DNA from: Pinus tabuliformis
Taxonomy: Eukaryota > Streptophyta > Pinopsida > Pinales > Pinaceae
Reading direction: 5' to 3'
Length of the DNA stretch: 64,000 bases
NCBI GenBank assembly: GCA_031772625.1
Contig: CM062817.1
Coordinates: forward strand, 952,652,842 to 952,716,841
The notes below the pieces were generated by a model. That model made no database searches, was not told the DNA's origin, and saw nothing but the letters and a program-made list of their open reading frames with translations. This document shows, piece after piece, positions 12,038-23,525 of the stretch; the first letter of the stretch is position 1, and each line of letters starts with the position of its first letter. The translations under genes were made by a program, and so were the position numbers.

Positions 12038-12900
12038 TTATTTGATATTCCTGGGATGTGGTATCTGTAAAATAGCTTCAATTCTTGTTGGATCAATCCT
12101 GATACCATCTTTGGAGATAATGTGGCCTAATAATTTCCCTTGTTCCAACCCAAATAAATATTTTTTAGGATTCAAAGAAATTCTGTATTTCCTGCATTTA
12201 ATAAAGACTTGCCTAAGATGATCGAGATGTTGTTGATCTAATTTATAGAATACTGTGAGGTCATCAAGGTAAATTACTAGGAATTCATGGATTTCTTCGG
12301 CAAAGTCTATGTCCATTGCTCTTTGAAAGGTGGCCCCTACATTTCCTAACCCAAATGGCATTTTCATATACATGAAAGTTCCCCATGGAGTTGTGAATGC
12401 AGTATTTGCTTGATCATCTGGGTGGACTAGGATTTGGTTATAACTGGAGAACACATCTAGCAGTGAGATTCTGGAGGAACCCACTAGCCTCTGTAATATG
12501 TCATCCATTTTTGGAAGAGGATAGTTATCCTCAAGTGAAACTTTATTCAGATTTCTAAGATCAACACAAAACCTAATTTCACCCATTTTCTTTCTAATGG
12601 GTACCAGATTGGAAACCGAGTTAGAGAACCTAATAGGTGCTATGATTCCTGCTTCATACATTCTCTTAATCTCCTTTTCAATAGAGGGTAGTAGAATAGG
12701 GTTGATTCTTCTAAGATTTTGTCTAAAATGCTTCTGATATTCTTTTAATGGAATAATGTGTTGTATTATGCTAGTATCATAAGATTTCAGGTCCTCATAA
12801 CTCTAGGCAAACACATCCTAAAATTCTTTCAATAGTTCCATATATTTCAGTTTTTCATTGGGAGGTAATGATTTTGACAGCTTTCTTAGTTTGGGATTCT
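12038..12900 (-). pseudogene. Tat element reverse transcriptase
   Basis: The clean block 12,661-12,038 reads, in order, GEIRFCVDLRNLNKV, DNYPLPKMDDIL, SLLDVFSSYNQI, FGLGNVGATFQRAMD and the catalytic FLVIYLDDL. This is a standard gypsy RT with the YxDD motif intact. The N-terminal extension to about 12,900 (KEYQKHFRQNLRRINP, preceded by SYEDL) continues in the same frame with stop codons at the CFA/SYEDL junction. It shares frame with the second RNase H and protease upstream, which indicates one polyprotein. Confidence 0.92.
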
Positions 12901-13339
12901 CTTGAGATCCTCTGTTACATTCCTCAATGTCTGATTTCAAAGGTTCCATTTTAGGCTATTTGGGAATATCGTTTGAATTGAATAAGTCCTCCAAAGGAGT
13001 TAATCCTTTGGGTAGAAAATTGTCTTTAAGGTTTATGACTTCAATTTCTTCATCAATGACTTCATCAATTTCCATCTATTTTAGGTTTTGAATATCTTCT
13101 TTAGTAAAATTTCTACGGTGAAATCTATCTATCTGGCCATCTTCTACTTTGTTAATTTCTACTTCATCAGAGAAATCAAAATCTATTGCTATGTATGTGT
13201 CTATGTTGGTATTTACAAATTCATTCTCTAAAGTTAAAAAAATGTTAATTTGCTAATCATTTTCAAATACTTTCCAGTTCTTTAAAATGTCAGGAATGGA
13301 GGATCTATGCCTAACCTCAGCAGTGTACTAATGGTTGGG

Positions 13340-13770
13340 CTAGAAAGGCAACTTACAAGTACTAGCAAACATGGCTAAGCTATGAGCCTGTATGTTGTGT
13401 TTTCTGGGGATAACAACAAGTTTGGTTTCTAAGAAAGTATTAAGTATCTCTATCACTGTTCCTCTATAAAACCTTAGTCTAGGATCTCTAGTCATATAAA
13501 CAGCATTAATTTGTTTAATCACTAACTCAGAATCTCCCATGATAGAGACTCTGATGGCTCCTAACCATTTAACAAGTTTCAGACCTAACAGAAGTGCTTC
13601 ATATTCGACCATATTGTTTGTACGTTTAAAGTTCAACATGTAGGCATGAAATTCTAAATAAGTGTTTTCTAAGTTATAAATCCATACACCTACTCTTGCA
13701 CCTAATTTGTTGACCGACCAATTAAACTCCAGATGCCATAGGATTTCATGCTCATAATTTTCATCTGGGG
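13340..13770 (-). pseudogene. Second RNase H (archaeal-type) of the Tat element, between protease and RT
   Basis: Minus-strand frame in phase with protease and RT. The motifs TNNMVEYEALLLGL, IMGDSELVIKQI and RKHNIQAHSLA match the plant-type aRNH fold, with catalytic Glu in the first and Asp in the second. The usual N-terminal FDGS is degraded to FNWS, so the first acidic residue is lost. An additional RNase H of this kind marks Tat-lineage elements. Its place upstream of RT rather than after the gypsy RNase H is notable. Confidence 0.8.
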
Positions 13771-14086
13771 TAGTGGAATCCTTCTTGACTGAGGTATCTA
13801 GATCATCCTTTTTATCTGATGTTTCATGAATGTGGACATTTTGATTTTCCTTTAATATTGCAATTTATTTTGGTTATGCTGTTATACTACTTGAACTGTC
13901 TTCTTCATTATTTTCATCATTATAAAGTATGAAGGAATCAATATCAGAATGTACTGAATATATGGGGAAATTATGAGGTATCTCGTGGGAACTCACTACA
14001 TACCTCATCAAAGACTCTTTATACAGCTTCTTGGGGTGTCCAAAGACTGATATGGTAGCATATGACATGTCTAGTTGCAGAGATCC

Positions 14087-14721
14087 CTAGAGTTTGGCGC
14101 CCCAAGATCTAGACAGCAGAATACCATACTTGGGTGGTATGTCAGCAACAACTATTTCCATAAGTATGGTCTTGGCAGGGTATTGCACTAGGGAGACACA
14201 CAAATCTTTTATGAGACCTAAGCATTTAACTGCGCTTGAATTAAAGGAAAAGAGATCCTTATAAGGCCTGCTGATATCCAAGTTAAGCTTTTCCATTACA
14301 GACTTAGGCATAAGATTACGTGAGGCCCAGAAAAAAGCATGGAATTATGTAGGATTTTATCATGGATATTAAGGCTGATGTAGAAGGGTGGTATCTCTCC
14401 TTCAACTGGCTTTCCTTTAACATCTGGTCCGAAAATTAACTCGGGTTGGTCATTAAATAGATTCACAAAGTCTTCATTTTCAACGAAGTTCAGAGATTTA
14501 CTAATTTGAGATATGTAAGTTTCATGTTTAACCAATTCTGTCAAAGGCACTGAAATTTTGAGTTTGGCGACCTCTGCTCCCAAATTGAAAGGAAGAGGGG
14601 ATTTATTTGTTTGAATATTTGGAATTTTAGAGCCAAAGTTCTGAGTAGTATGCTTTTCTTTTTCATTGTTAGGAGTGTTTTTATCCGGATTTTCTAATAT
14701 GATTTCTAGAGGTTGTTCCAC
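14087..14721 (-). pseudogene. Tat element protease region
   Basis: The block 14,721-14,296 is a linker followed by PPFYISLNIHDKILHNSML, the usual lead-in to this protease. The catalytic DSGA is replaced by FSGP: the Asp codon has become TTT and one G is lost right after, shifting the frame. The shifted frame 14,311-14,087 then continues with MPKSVMEKLNL, VKCLGLIKDL and DIPPKYGILLSRSW, typical of the C-terminal half. Both changes kill the enzyme that would cut gag-pol. Confidence 0.82.
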
Positions 14722-15024
14722 TGTTCCTTTGAGGGGGACTGAAGTGGAAGGCTACTCATTAGAAGGCTGGTTATCTGTTACATCTTCAATGGTGGGACTA
14801 GGAGGATTTTGATGTGGTCTAGAAAGGATTTGTAAGGTTTTTGTAACTTGAGGATTCTGATTTGTAGATTTTACTTTCTTAGGCTGGTTAGGTATTTCTT
14901 TTTTATTCTGATCAGGAACGTCAGTGTTCTTCTTACTTCTTCAGTTGTATTGTTTATGAAATTTGAAAATAGCAGAGTCATACCCTTGCTTACAGTCGAA
15001 AGATTCTCCTATTTGATTTTGTAA

Positions 15025-16518
15025 CTATTGAAGCATGTATAATTCTTGATTATCCTGAGTTAGAAAAATAGTTTCTTCATTATCTAAACCGATAAGGTTG
15101 ATCTGAGTGTCTATCTCAGGGTCTTCTTGGTGGGAAGTCTCAGCATAATTTTCTTGGAAAGGTGGCCTAATGTTCTGATCAGGTCCATTTTTACCATTGT
15201 TTTGGTTCTGGTTTTTCCTAAAGTTTGGATTCCTTACTAGATTAGCTTGTTGATTATCCCAGTGAGGTTTCCTTTCAATAACTTCTATTCTATCCATCAA
15301 CCTTTCCTTTCATTTAGCTAAAGCATCCATTTTATGATCAAAGGGTGAAGATTCATCTTTCAAAGGTGTTCTTCTCTCATTTCTAACTCTAGCCCTTTTG
15401 GATAGCAGATTAGCTTCTACGCTAACAGCTACACTTTTCATATCTTCAAGTGTAGGGGGATTTATTTCTCTAAGTTGAAAAGCCATATCTATGTCAAATC
15501 TGTCTGGAAACTTAATCAGGGCTAAACTAGGTGGAGGCCTAAGGTCAAGAGGGATTGCATTGTACATGTTGTTAAACCTGGTACAGTAGTCTTGAATAGT
15601 TTCGTTTGGTCCCCTTTTAAGGTTTTCATATTCAGATAGAATTTGAAGGGGGTTCTTCTTCTTCTCCCATCTATTAACGAATTTTTGGTAAAGGACTTCT
15701 AAACTATCTATGCTTTGAGGGGGAAATATCTAAACTATGTTCTCACTTCTCCAGCTAGACTTTGGGCAAAGATTCTCATTTGGACATCTCCTATGTCAAT
15801 CTCGTGCAGTTCAAAATAATCCATCATTTTCTTAGTGTGTTGTTGTGCTGTAAAAGTTCCAGTGCCATCAAATGAGGTGATTTTACTCTGATAATCCGCT
15901 GGTAAGGCACCTTAGGAGCAGGCATCATAAGGGGGCATATTTGAGGGCCATAGCTCTAAGTTGTACAGGGTTGAAAATAGGAGTCGGGGTAACTGGAGGA
16001 TTTGGGACAACAAGGGGAGTTGGTATAACAGAGGTAATGGGTTTTTGAGGGGTAGTGATGGGCTGATGAGGGATTGAAGGTATGAATGGAGTTGAGGTTG
16101 AGGGATGATCTTTAGAGATGTGGGGAAATAATGGTGGGCTAAAATATGTTGAGGTCGTTTCAGAAAGTTTAGGGTGTCTACCAGTGGTAAGGGATGACTG
16201 AGGGGAGTTCAGTAAATTTTGATTACTTGACAAGTTGGCTCGTTGGATTTCAAGTTCTTTGATGAATTCTGGATCTAGGACTAGGTCCAGCAATTCACTA
16301 TTAGACGTGGTTCTAAATAGAAAGGGACCAAAATACTCATCAAAAGGGATGTGTTCAATGAATAACCACTCAGCAGGGCATGAATTGGATCTAAAAATAG
16401 GTCTAGGGCTTACCAAACTTTCTTGTCTTATCATTATTCTCGGAATAAGGTTGGGATTTACAGGGGGAGGATTTGGATCAAGGTTGGCCCTGGTATAGTG
16501 AGTTCTCTCTGAAGCCAT
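15025..16518 (-). pseudogene. gag: Tat element gag
   Basis: The minus-strand ATG at 16,518 is about 130 bp after the PBS. Blocks 16,518-15,925, 15,567-15,310 and 15,300-15,025 share one frame. The N-terminal region is Pro/Ser/Thr-rich. The central part (about 15,830-15,560) is the retrotransposon gag domain, with ELHEIDIGDVQMRIFAQSL, a stop where the conserved Trp of RTWF is expected, and YQKFVNRWEKKK. The C-terminal part is Asn/Gln-rich (NFRKNQNQNNGKNG). No CCHC zinc knuckle is visible, which is common in this lineage. The frame runs on towards protease, so gag and pol were one reading frame. Confidence 0.87.
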
Positions 16519-16647
16519 ATTTCAACCTTTTTATGATTATATTTCACTTTTTATGAACTTTTGAGAAATAACTTTTAATAACCCTTTAATATGCTTAGAA
16601 ATAAAAATTTGAATTCATCAAAGGCTTATTAAAACTGAGCATTTTAA

Positions 16648-16666
16648 ATCCCCTGTATGGTCGCCA
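16648..16666 (-). other. Primer binding site of the Tat element
   Basis: The minus strand reads TGGCGACCATACAGGGGAT three bases after the LTR end. The TGGCGAC start resembles the tRNA-Arg-type sites reported for Ogre/Tat elements. The exact tRNA was not checked. Confidence 0.8.
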
Positions 16667-16669
16667 CTA

Positions 16670-17809
16670 TGTTATCACTCAGGTTTCTTCCTTAGAAGTT
16701 ATTAAAGAAGGAATGGCTCGAGGTAACCACAAACCAATCTTTTAGACTCAGGTTGTAGCCAACCTAAGTCTAGAGAGGGCTCTCTCTTTAACATTTAACT
16801 TTGTTTAAATAAGATTTCAGGCTAGTTCTTAATGTTTAGGGTTGTTTGTTTTGATTGGGTGGTGGAATGAAGAAGACAGATGGCAGAGAAATTTTTTAGG
16901 CCATTGGGCTATGGAATCAATCAAGAAAGGCTTAACTGGATTTGATTTATCACTAAGGTAAGAGTTCACAGGGCAGGCTAACACAACAAGAGAAAATTTG
17001 TAGGTTTAAATGGATGAGAGTCCTAACCAGGGCTAAGGGCAATGAAGAATCCTTAATAGGGATTAAGATGAGGAAAGGAAGTATGGCCAGTAGCAAAGGG
17101 CAATGAAGAATCCTATACTATGGGCCAAAAAGGGGGATAAACTACAGAAGTAAGGAGGCAATTAAGAATCCCCAGACCAAGTCAGTTTAGAAGAAAACAT
17201 AAATAAAACAAATAGTTAGAACAGAGAGCACTTAAGCTAATTCTGATGATACCGTTCCTTGTTTGCTTTTAAGATTTTATAAGAAACACATACGAATAAT
17301 TCATGACATAAAGAGAAAACGAGATTTAAACATGACAAAATGATACTTATTTGTTCCAACTATGCACAAGAATCCAATGAAATGTCCTCAGCTTTATTTC
17401 ATTTCCAGAAAAACCATTCCAATCTTGAGTACAAAGCTCCTTGGCTTAAAAATGATATGTTTACAGTAATGTATTTTAATCCACCCTAATTACTTCAACT
17501 TGTGAAGTATTTATACAAAATTTAATACAAAATATCTCATAACCATATGAGAATTATTCTAGGAAACAAAAATTATCTTCAACACGAAGATAGAGACAGA
17601 AGGGAAATTGATTGCTTGTTGTCCCTTTATTTATGAATGTGCTAGTTGTTGGAGTTTGGATTTGGCTCTTACAGTTGCTTTAGTAGTTATGTGTTGGATT
17701 TCACTCTTATCTTTGACCTACTGATACTCTTTACCTGTGCTAATTAATCTTGTATTACTTGTTTTTACCTGACAGACATATTTTACCTCACAGATTTACT
17801 ATAGTAACT
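16670..17809 (-). other. Non-coding 3' part of the giant 5' LTR
   Basis: About 1.1 kb between the end of the LTR ORF and the LTR terminus. A GAAGAATCC-containing motif recurs at about 17,045, 17,105 and 17,165. No coding frame. R/U5 and the polyadenylation signal should lie here, but I cannot place them. Confidence 0.5.
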
Positions 17810-20800
17810 TTATAGTAAATCTGTCAAACTAGTCCACCACTTGTTATCAGGTAATTTTATTCTGATCATAATCTTGTAGACTTCATCAACTTCTGTATAT
17901 TTTGCAAAATTTGGTTTGTTGGTGAACAAGTGCTTGACTTCATGTTCTATATAAAATAGATTCTCCAGGCCATCATAAAGTACTTTTCCTGTAGGCAATT
18001 CTTTTACTCCTAAAGAAATGGCTTGGCTTCTAGCCTATTTATTCAATATCTGAATGTAATCTTCCTGTGTCATTAACTTGTCATCTATAACCAGTGGACT
18101 AGGAAGTCCTTTTTCTCTCAAAATGCCATATTTTAACATAAAGTTGTCGACGTCTGCTTGAATGCTCTGACATATTTTCTCAAAATTAAGCATTAGGTTT
18201 CTTTTAGTAAGAACCTTCTTTATCTCAATAATAGCTGTTGTTTTGTCTTGAATCTCTAATTCATCCATCTGGTACCTGTTTCTAGTGTTCAAAAACTCTA
18301 TCAACTGATTTGCTACCTCAGGCTTGTCTCCCAGTTCTTCCTTTGTTTTTTGTATGGCTTCCATGGCTATTTTGACTAACTCAGTTTGCTCGAAAATAAC
18401 TTGAATGGAGGGCCAAATATCATTGATGGAATCAATGATATTGGTCCATAGCATATCCTTGATGTCTCGCAATAGCGTTTCTAGGGTCAAATCATTTTCA
18501 AGGATTCTTATTCTTTTTACCATCCTTTGGTTTTTCTGTTTCTATTCTTTGTGTTGTATTTGTGCAAGTGAACAACTAGTTTCTAGGCTTGTCACTTGCT
18601 CTCTGAGTTTCTTGAGTTCTATGGCTTGGATGCTCATTTGTTCCATAGCCTTAACCAATTCATTTGCCTTTTCTGTTGTTATCCCTATACTGGTCGATGT
18701 ACCTATGGCTGAAGTAGTACCTGCTACTGGCAATGTTGTTACTGTTGGAATTGTTGGTGCCAAGGAAGCTGCCAGGGTGGAGGGTACTGTTGTGGAAACT
18801 GTAGGTATTATAGTCTAAGGAGCGGTGGCTAGCTCACTCTGCTTGGACTATATCAAATTCTCCAATTCTTTCTCAGTTTCCTTTAATTGATCATTCAACT
18901 TAAGGACTAGGTCCATAAGTTCTTCCTCCTTCTGTTTTTCTAAAACTTCAGCAGTTTGAGGATGGTGAAGAGGAGGAATCTTGAGCTGCTTCTTTAGTGC
19001 AGCTATGTCATCATTTTTCTTCTTTATTAATTGCTCTGCTGCTTTGACATCCTTGGGATCATGTCCCAGCTCTATGATCAAGTCTTCCAAAGTCTTTTTT
19101 CTTGTGTCTTTGGCTTGAGAAGAGGCTTTTTTCAATTAGAGTTGTGCTGATGTGTTATTCAGTGAGTTCTGTAGTTGATGAGCTATGATTGATTTGTTGG
19201 TCAACGTGGAGTAAACCATTTCACTTGTTTTCTTATGTAGCTTTATTTGATCAATTGGGTGAATATCCTTTGCCAAAACTTCAAAATCAATTTTCAAATA
19301 GTCAGCCATTGATCTTGGTTATTCCATAGTTGGCTTAAGAAAGCTCATCTGCATCTTGCCTTCCTTTATCTCAAAGGTTAACATCAGCCTTGTTTGGTTC
19401 GTTGGAGCCAGTCTGAGATAATGAGCATAGGTTTGAGCTTTTAATTTTTCGTTCCTTGCCTTGATTTATTTGTACTTTTCTTTGATACCCTAGCTTTGAC
19501 CAGAAGGAGCCCTGAAGGAAGATACCTCTATGCTCTATTGCCTTTCTAATACCTGGAACTTTGAGGTAGATGGTGTACCTCCTGAAGGGATAGTACGTAC
19601 ACTATCAGTTCTTTCTGCCATTTTGTTGCCTACTGTTTCCTCGGTGTAATCCTGTTCAGAAAATGGGTTTAACCTTTGCCTCTTAGCATAGGTTTGATTA
19701 CCAGGTATGGTGGAAGGAGTGGCCTCCTCTCTCTCTTTTTGGATTTTTATCCTCATTTAGAGGAGTCTGCAAAATGGGGGGATTGCTCATATTTTGTTCT
19801 GTTTGATTGAGCTCCTTTGAAATCTCAGGTAGCTTTGAATCTTCTGCCTGCTCTGATGATCCTAGTTGGCTTGATGGCCCTGCTTGCTCTGAAGTCTGTC
19901 CACTATGTTCCTGTGACTGCCTTTGATATGGAATTTCTCTAGGCACCTGTACAAATAAATCTTCATCAAGCCTCCTTTCGAAATCCATCAATACATTGTC
20001 AACGACAACCTTTGAGCTATCTTGATCTACTAATGTGTTTTCCACCCATTCAGATTGATTGGCATACTGTTCAATTTCTGGGATCCTATGGTGGATGTAA
20101 GGAGATAGCTTATTTTTCTGTCTCCTATTACAAATAAAGCTGTGGGGATCATAGGTCCACATGAAACTTTGTTTTAACTTCAACCTTTGGAGGATTTCAT
20201 CTGTCTCCTTTCCTTCTTCTCTACTGTTACAAATGAAAGGGCCAAGATGATCTTTTATTCTTAGTTCGGTATTTTTCTTGGTTCTAACAAACTGCACCTC
20301 ATCTGAATTGATTATTTGCCTGTAGTACTCCATAGCAAATAATCTCATGGGGAGGTACTTTGGCATTTTGTAAGGTGGTAACTCACATCCATAGATTCTG
20401 ATTTCTGTATGGTTTAGGTACAAGTACGAATCCCATTTTTGTATTGCTTTGACAACTGCAGGACCCTTCTGATGTCTGCATTGATTCTATGTGGAGGGCT
20501 TCCTAACAGCATGGTTGCCACCAGATAAATAAAGAGGTCTATGAAATCTGTGTAGAAATATTGAGAATCAAACTGATCAATTAGAGAAGTCCCAAAGATC
20601 ATTGATCTGGGGTTTCCTTTAGTATCAAGTTTTTGGAGGGCAATTGGAAACCTATCAGCTTGATAGTACAAGAATAAATGATACAGAACTGAGGAATATT
20701 TGAACGCCTTTTAATTTTCCAACCTCATAAATTGATCATGAATTCTATCAGTAATAAACTTTGCATAGTCGAATATGATGGCTAGTGGTTGGCCAAGAGA

Positions 20801-21406
20801 ATAGATTGACATGATGGATAATATGATCTCATTGACGAATTCACTAGTGGTGCAGCCTAGTATACTGGATATCATATCTGTAATATCTTGACCAAGGTTG
20901 GAGAATATAGTCCATATATAAGGAGGAGGGTCCTTTGGGATACACTTTTCTTCTCTGATAAAAATCTAGAACGACTAGGCTAGTCTGGCTGAAGTGAGTG
21001 TAGGGTATCTGTTCAGCATGTCCCGAATGGAAAGAAGGGTTAGGTTTTGGCTTCGCTGCAATTGAAGCATCTGGTTGATGGATTCAATAGTGATAGTAAA
21101 CAGAATAGACTGGTCAGGAGTTCCTATTTCCCTTTGGATAGGATCATAGTTCATGTGGCAGTAATGTACAATTTCTAGGAATACATACACTTTAGGGAAC
21201 TGGTACTTAGGCAAACCTGATTCGCAAAGTCCAATGGAGTCGGCTTGGTTCACGTACTGGTCTCTATACTTGCAGAAACATTTCAGGGGGGGTTTTTATA
21301 CTGAGGTGTCCTCTATTTGGAAATCTTTGTCTGTGAGGGGAAGGTGGTCTAAATCCTGGTGAGGAGTAGTAATGGGCATAACATTTAGTGCAATTGGGGC
21401 TTCCAT
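17810..21406 (-). pseudogene. LTR-embedded long ORF, right copy (unknown protein, about 1,200 codons)
   Basis: Not gag or pol. Start taken as the ATG at 21,406 (MEAPIALN). Open blocks: 21,253-20,975; 20,671-20,414; 20,423-19,698; 19,756-19,535; 19,135-18,848; 18,763-18,542; 18,523-18,035; 17,998-17,810. All are in one frame except two indels, near 20,420 and 19,735. The second is a two-base loss the left LTR does not share. N-terminal third: globular, with IFDYAKFITDRIHDQF and KYLPMRLFAMEYYRQI. Middle: Ser/Gln/Pro-rich and polar. From about 19,135 on: Lys/Glu/Leu-rich, likely coiled coil (EKQKEEELMDLVLKLNDQL), then a helical C-terminal region. Sense to the element, so an LTR transcript could carry it. 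Related to the 32,140-35,027 frame. Possibly distantly like plant-transposon-associated domains, unverified. Confidence 0.65.
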
Positions 21407-23525
21407 CCTTGGTTCTTGTGGATTCAAGGATGGGGCAAAGGGTTTCAGAAGAATTGGGAATAATTGGTCTATTTCAGAGTGTTTCAGGACTACCAGGTGG
21501 CTTAATTAACTAAATTACTTAGTATTTAAAGAAATTTAGCTCAGGTTCGGCCAGAAATTAGGGTTCTTCAGTCGGAATGGGGTAAATACCTGGTATTGGC
21601 TGTTTGAAAGGAGAAATGGTGCTAGTGCACTATTTGCAGGCAGCACATAGGCCTGCACAGTGGTCTAGAGTCCCGCGGATGTGGAAGGTTGATGGTTGGT
21701 AGCAGGTTGACAACTTGAACATACTTTGTGCTTGCATGGAGAACAGAAAGTTCTTTTCTTGGTCAAAAACAAAAATAATGAGTTTTTTCGGTTTTATCTG
21801 TAAAGTTAATTATTTTGGCGGGTATGATGGGAAAGAAACATTTGGCACCAACTGATGGATGTGACATCTTGTCGTGTAGTGAAGGTGGTAAGCGAAGGCG
21901 GTCAGAGGAATCCATCACACCACTTTTGGGGACTTGGAGGTATTGGGAGAGGTCTGCCCAATGCCATTCATTAGGTGACACGTAGCAGAAGGGTGAATAG
22001 TAAAACCGCTCACATCAGGCGGGTAAAGGTCAGCATCGGAGGCCGCCCGATATGAGCGACAACCATTAGATCTCAAGGGGTCAGATCGTACGGTGATCGG
22101 GAGTGTGATTTTATCATGGAGTTAATGGAGGGACTCGACAGGATTTTAATTGCGGGTTAGGCGGCTTAATGACGTCGGGGGTGATATGATTGGAGGAAAG
22201 TTACTAATTAATCACTGTTTGATTAATTAATCCTTTTCGGTTTGGCAGGGGGTTATGGCTCTTAATTAGTTGTGGGTCGACTAATTAATGCATTTAATTA
22301 TTTACTATTATGGTTTATGTTTCAAACCATGGGGCAAGATATTTAACATTTGGGATTTTAATTAACTATACAGGAAAGGGGTTTATTTTTCGGGAGTTAA
22401 ATATAATAAAAGTTAAAGTTAATATGAAATGGAAGTGGAAAAACAAATTGCGCTAACTATGATGTATTGACATTTATACATCCATATTTACACATCATAA
22501 CTTAGGCTTAATTCTTTTTGTGGGTTTTTTGTAAACAAAGGGGGTTTTAGGTAAGGTTTATTGCTTTCCCTAGGTAAATGGTAATTTCATCTTAGGAAAA
22601 GGGATTTTTAGGTGAGATGAATGTTTATTGAGGGAGTGAATGTTTGTAAGGATGTTGTAGTACTTAAACCTTATAAGTTATTGGGCCGAGGGTCCGGTCC
22701 CTCCAGAAGTCAAAGAAATTCTCTCAGCCCCTTTAACTTAACGTTTTAGGTACTTTTGATTTTTGCTTGTGGGAAATTAGTGAAAAGGTAAAATGAATGG
22801 GGGAATTAATCACTTGACTTTGTAACTGCCCCATTGTCATCCATAATTTAAGAAATTTGATGATGAAAGTAAATGACATGACATTATCCAATCAATCACC
22901 ATATTTCTGCAACCATCCAACTACTTGCCCACATACTCATCCTACCATTTTTTCTACTCTTTATTAGGGTGCACTTGAACTGGAAAACCCTTATCAAAAC
23001 TTTTCTTTTTCTTTTACAATAGAAATCTATCTAAATCTATCCTTATTACATCCAAGGGCTCATATTAAACTGTTGAGCTCCTTTTATTTTCTCTACCTAT
23101 TTACTTATCTGCCAAGATTAAACAGTTTGGTTAGATTTTATTCTCTATCTCTAAGCATGAAATTGAAAACATGGAATAACCAAGATTAAACTATTTGGTT
23201 ACCATGGATTGTGGCATAAATAACAAGTTTCACACAATCATTTTTTTACAAAAAATAAAATAGTAGTGGCATTTGGACTTGCACACTTCCATGGTCTTTT
23301 TCCTTTTCCTTGGGGCTCATTTTTCATCTTTTCTTTTTTTACCTTTTTAATTATTTTGTCCTTTGATTTCTCTTTTAGGACATACCCTCTTTACATTTTT
23401 TATTTTTATTTTTTTATTTTTTACAAATATGGAAAATATTTTCCGAAAGAAAAGGTATGTACATATTACAGTTTTGACCTCATCCATTCAAAAATTATGA
23501 CACCTATTGGTGTAGGAACATAACA
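21407..23525 (-). other. Non-coding promoter-side part of the giant 5' LTR
   Basis: About 2.1 kb matching 2857-4974. Short open frames here are not conserved between the LTR copies. It should contain the element promoter; no convincing TATA box was fixed. Confidence 0.55.

Larger units (their letters stand above)
1..23525 (-). mobile_element. Tat-type Ty3/gypsy retrotransposon with giant LTRs (left end outside window)
   Basis: Seen: sequence 1-4974 is repeated at 18,553-23,525 in the same orientation. A minus-strand gag-pol lies between, with a primer binding site beside the right LTR. LTR termini are TGTTAT and ATAACA. The left LTR lacks about 1.9 kb that lies before the window, so the element spans roughly 25 kb, or about 20.5 kb without the nested copia insertion. 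Domain order on the minus strand is gag, protease, second RNase H, RT, RNase H, integrase. The extra RNase H and the form of the PBS are family traits of the Tat/Ogre lineage. Sampled LTR lines agree at roughly 90-95 percent by eye, so the insertion is old. The sequence just outside the right LTR is GATCC; the matching target duplicate would be outside the window. Confidence 0.9.
16670..23525 (-). repeat. 5' LTR of the giant Tat element, complete, 6,856 bp
   Basis: The right end ATAACA at 23,525 (TGTTAT on the minus strand) and left end TGTTATCACTC at 16,670 give matching TG...CA termini. The PBS follows three bases inside, and the left LTR ends at the same base. Layout in transcription order: about 2.1 kb of non-coding leader, a broken reading frame of about 1,200 codons (21,406-17,810), then about 1.1 kb of non-coding sequence to the LTR end. 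This is very long for a plant LTR. Confidence 0.92.
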
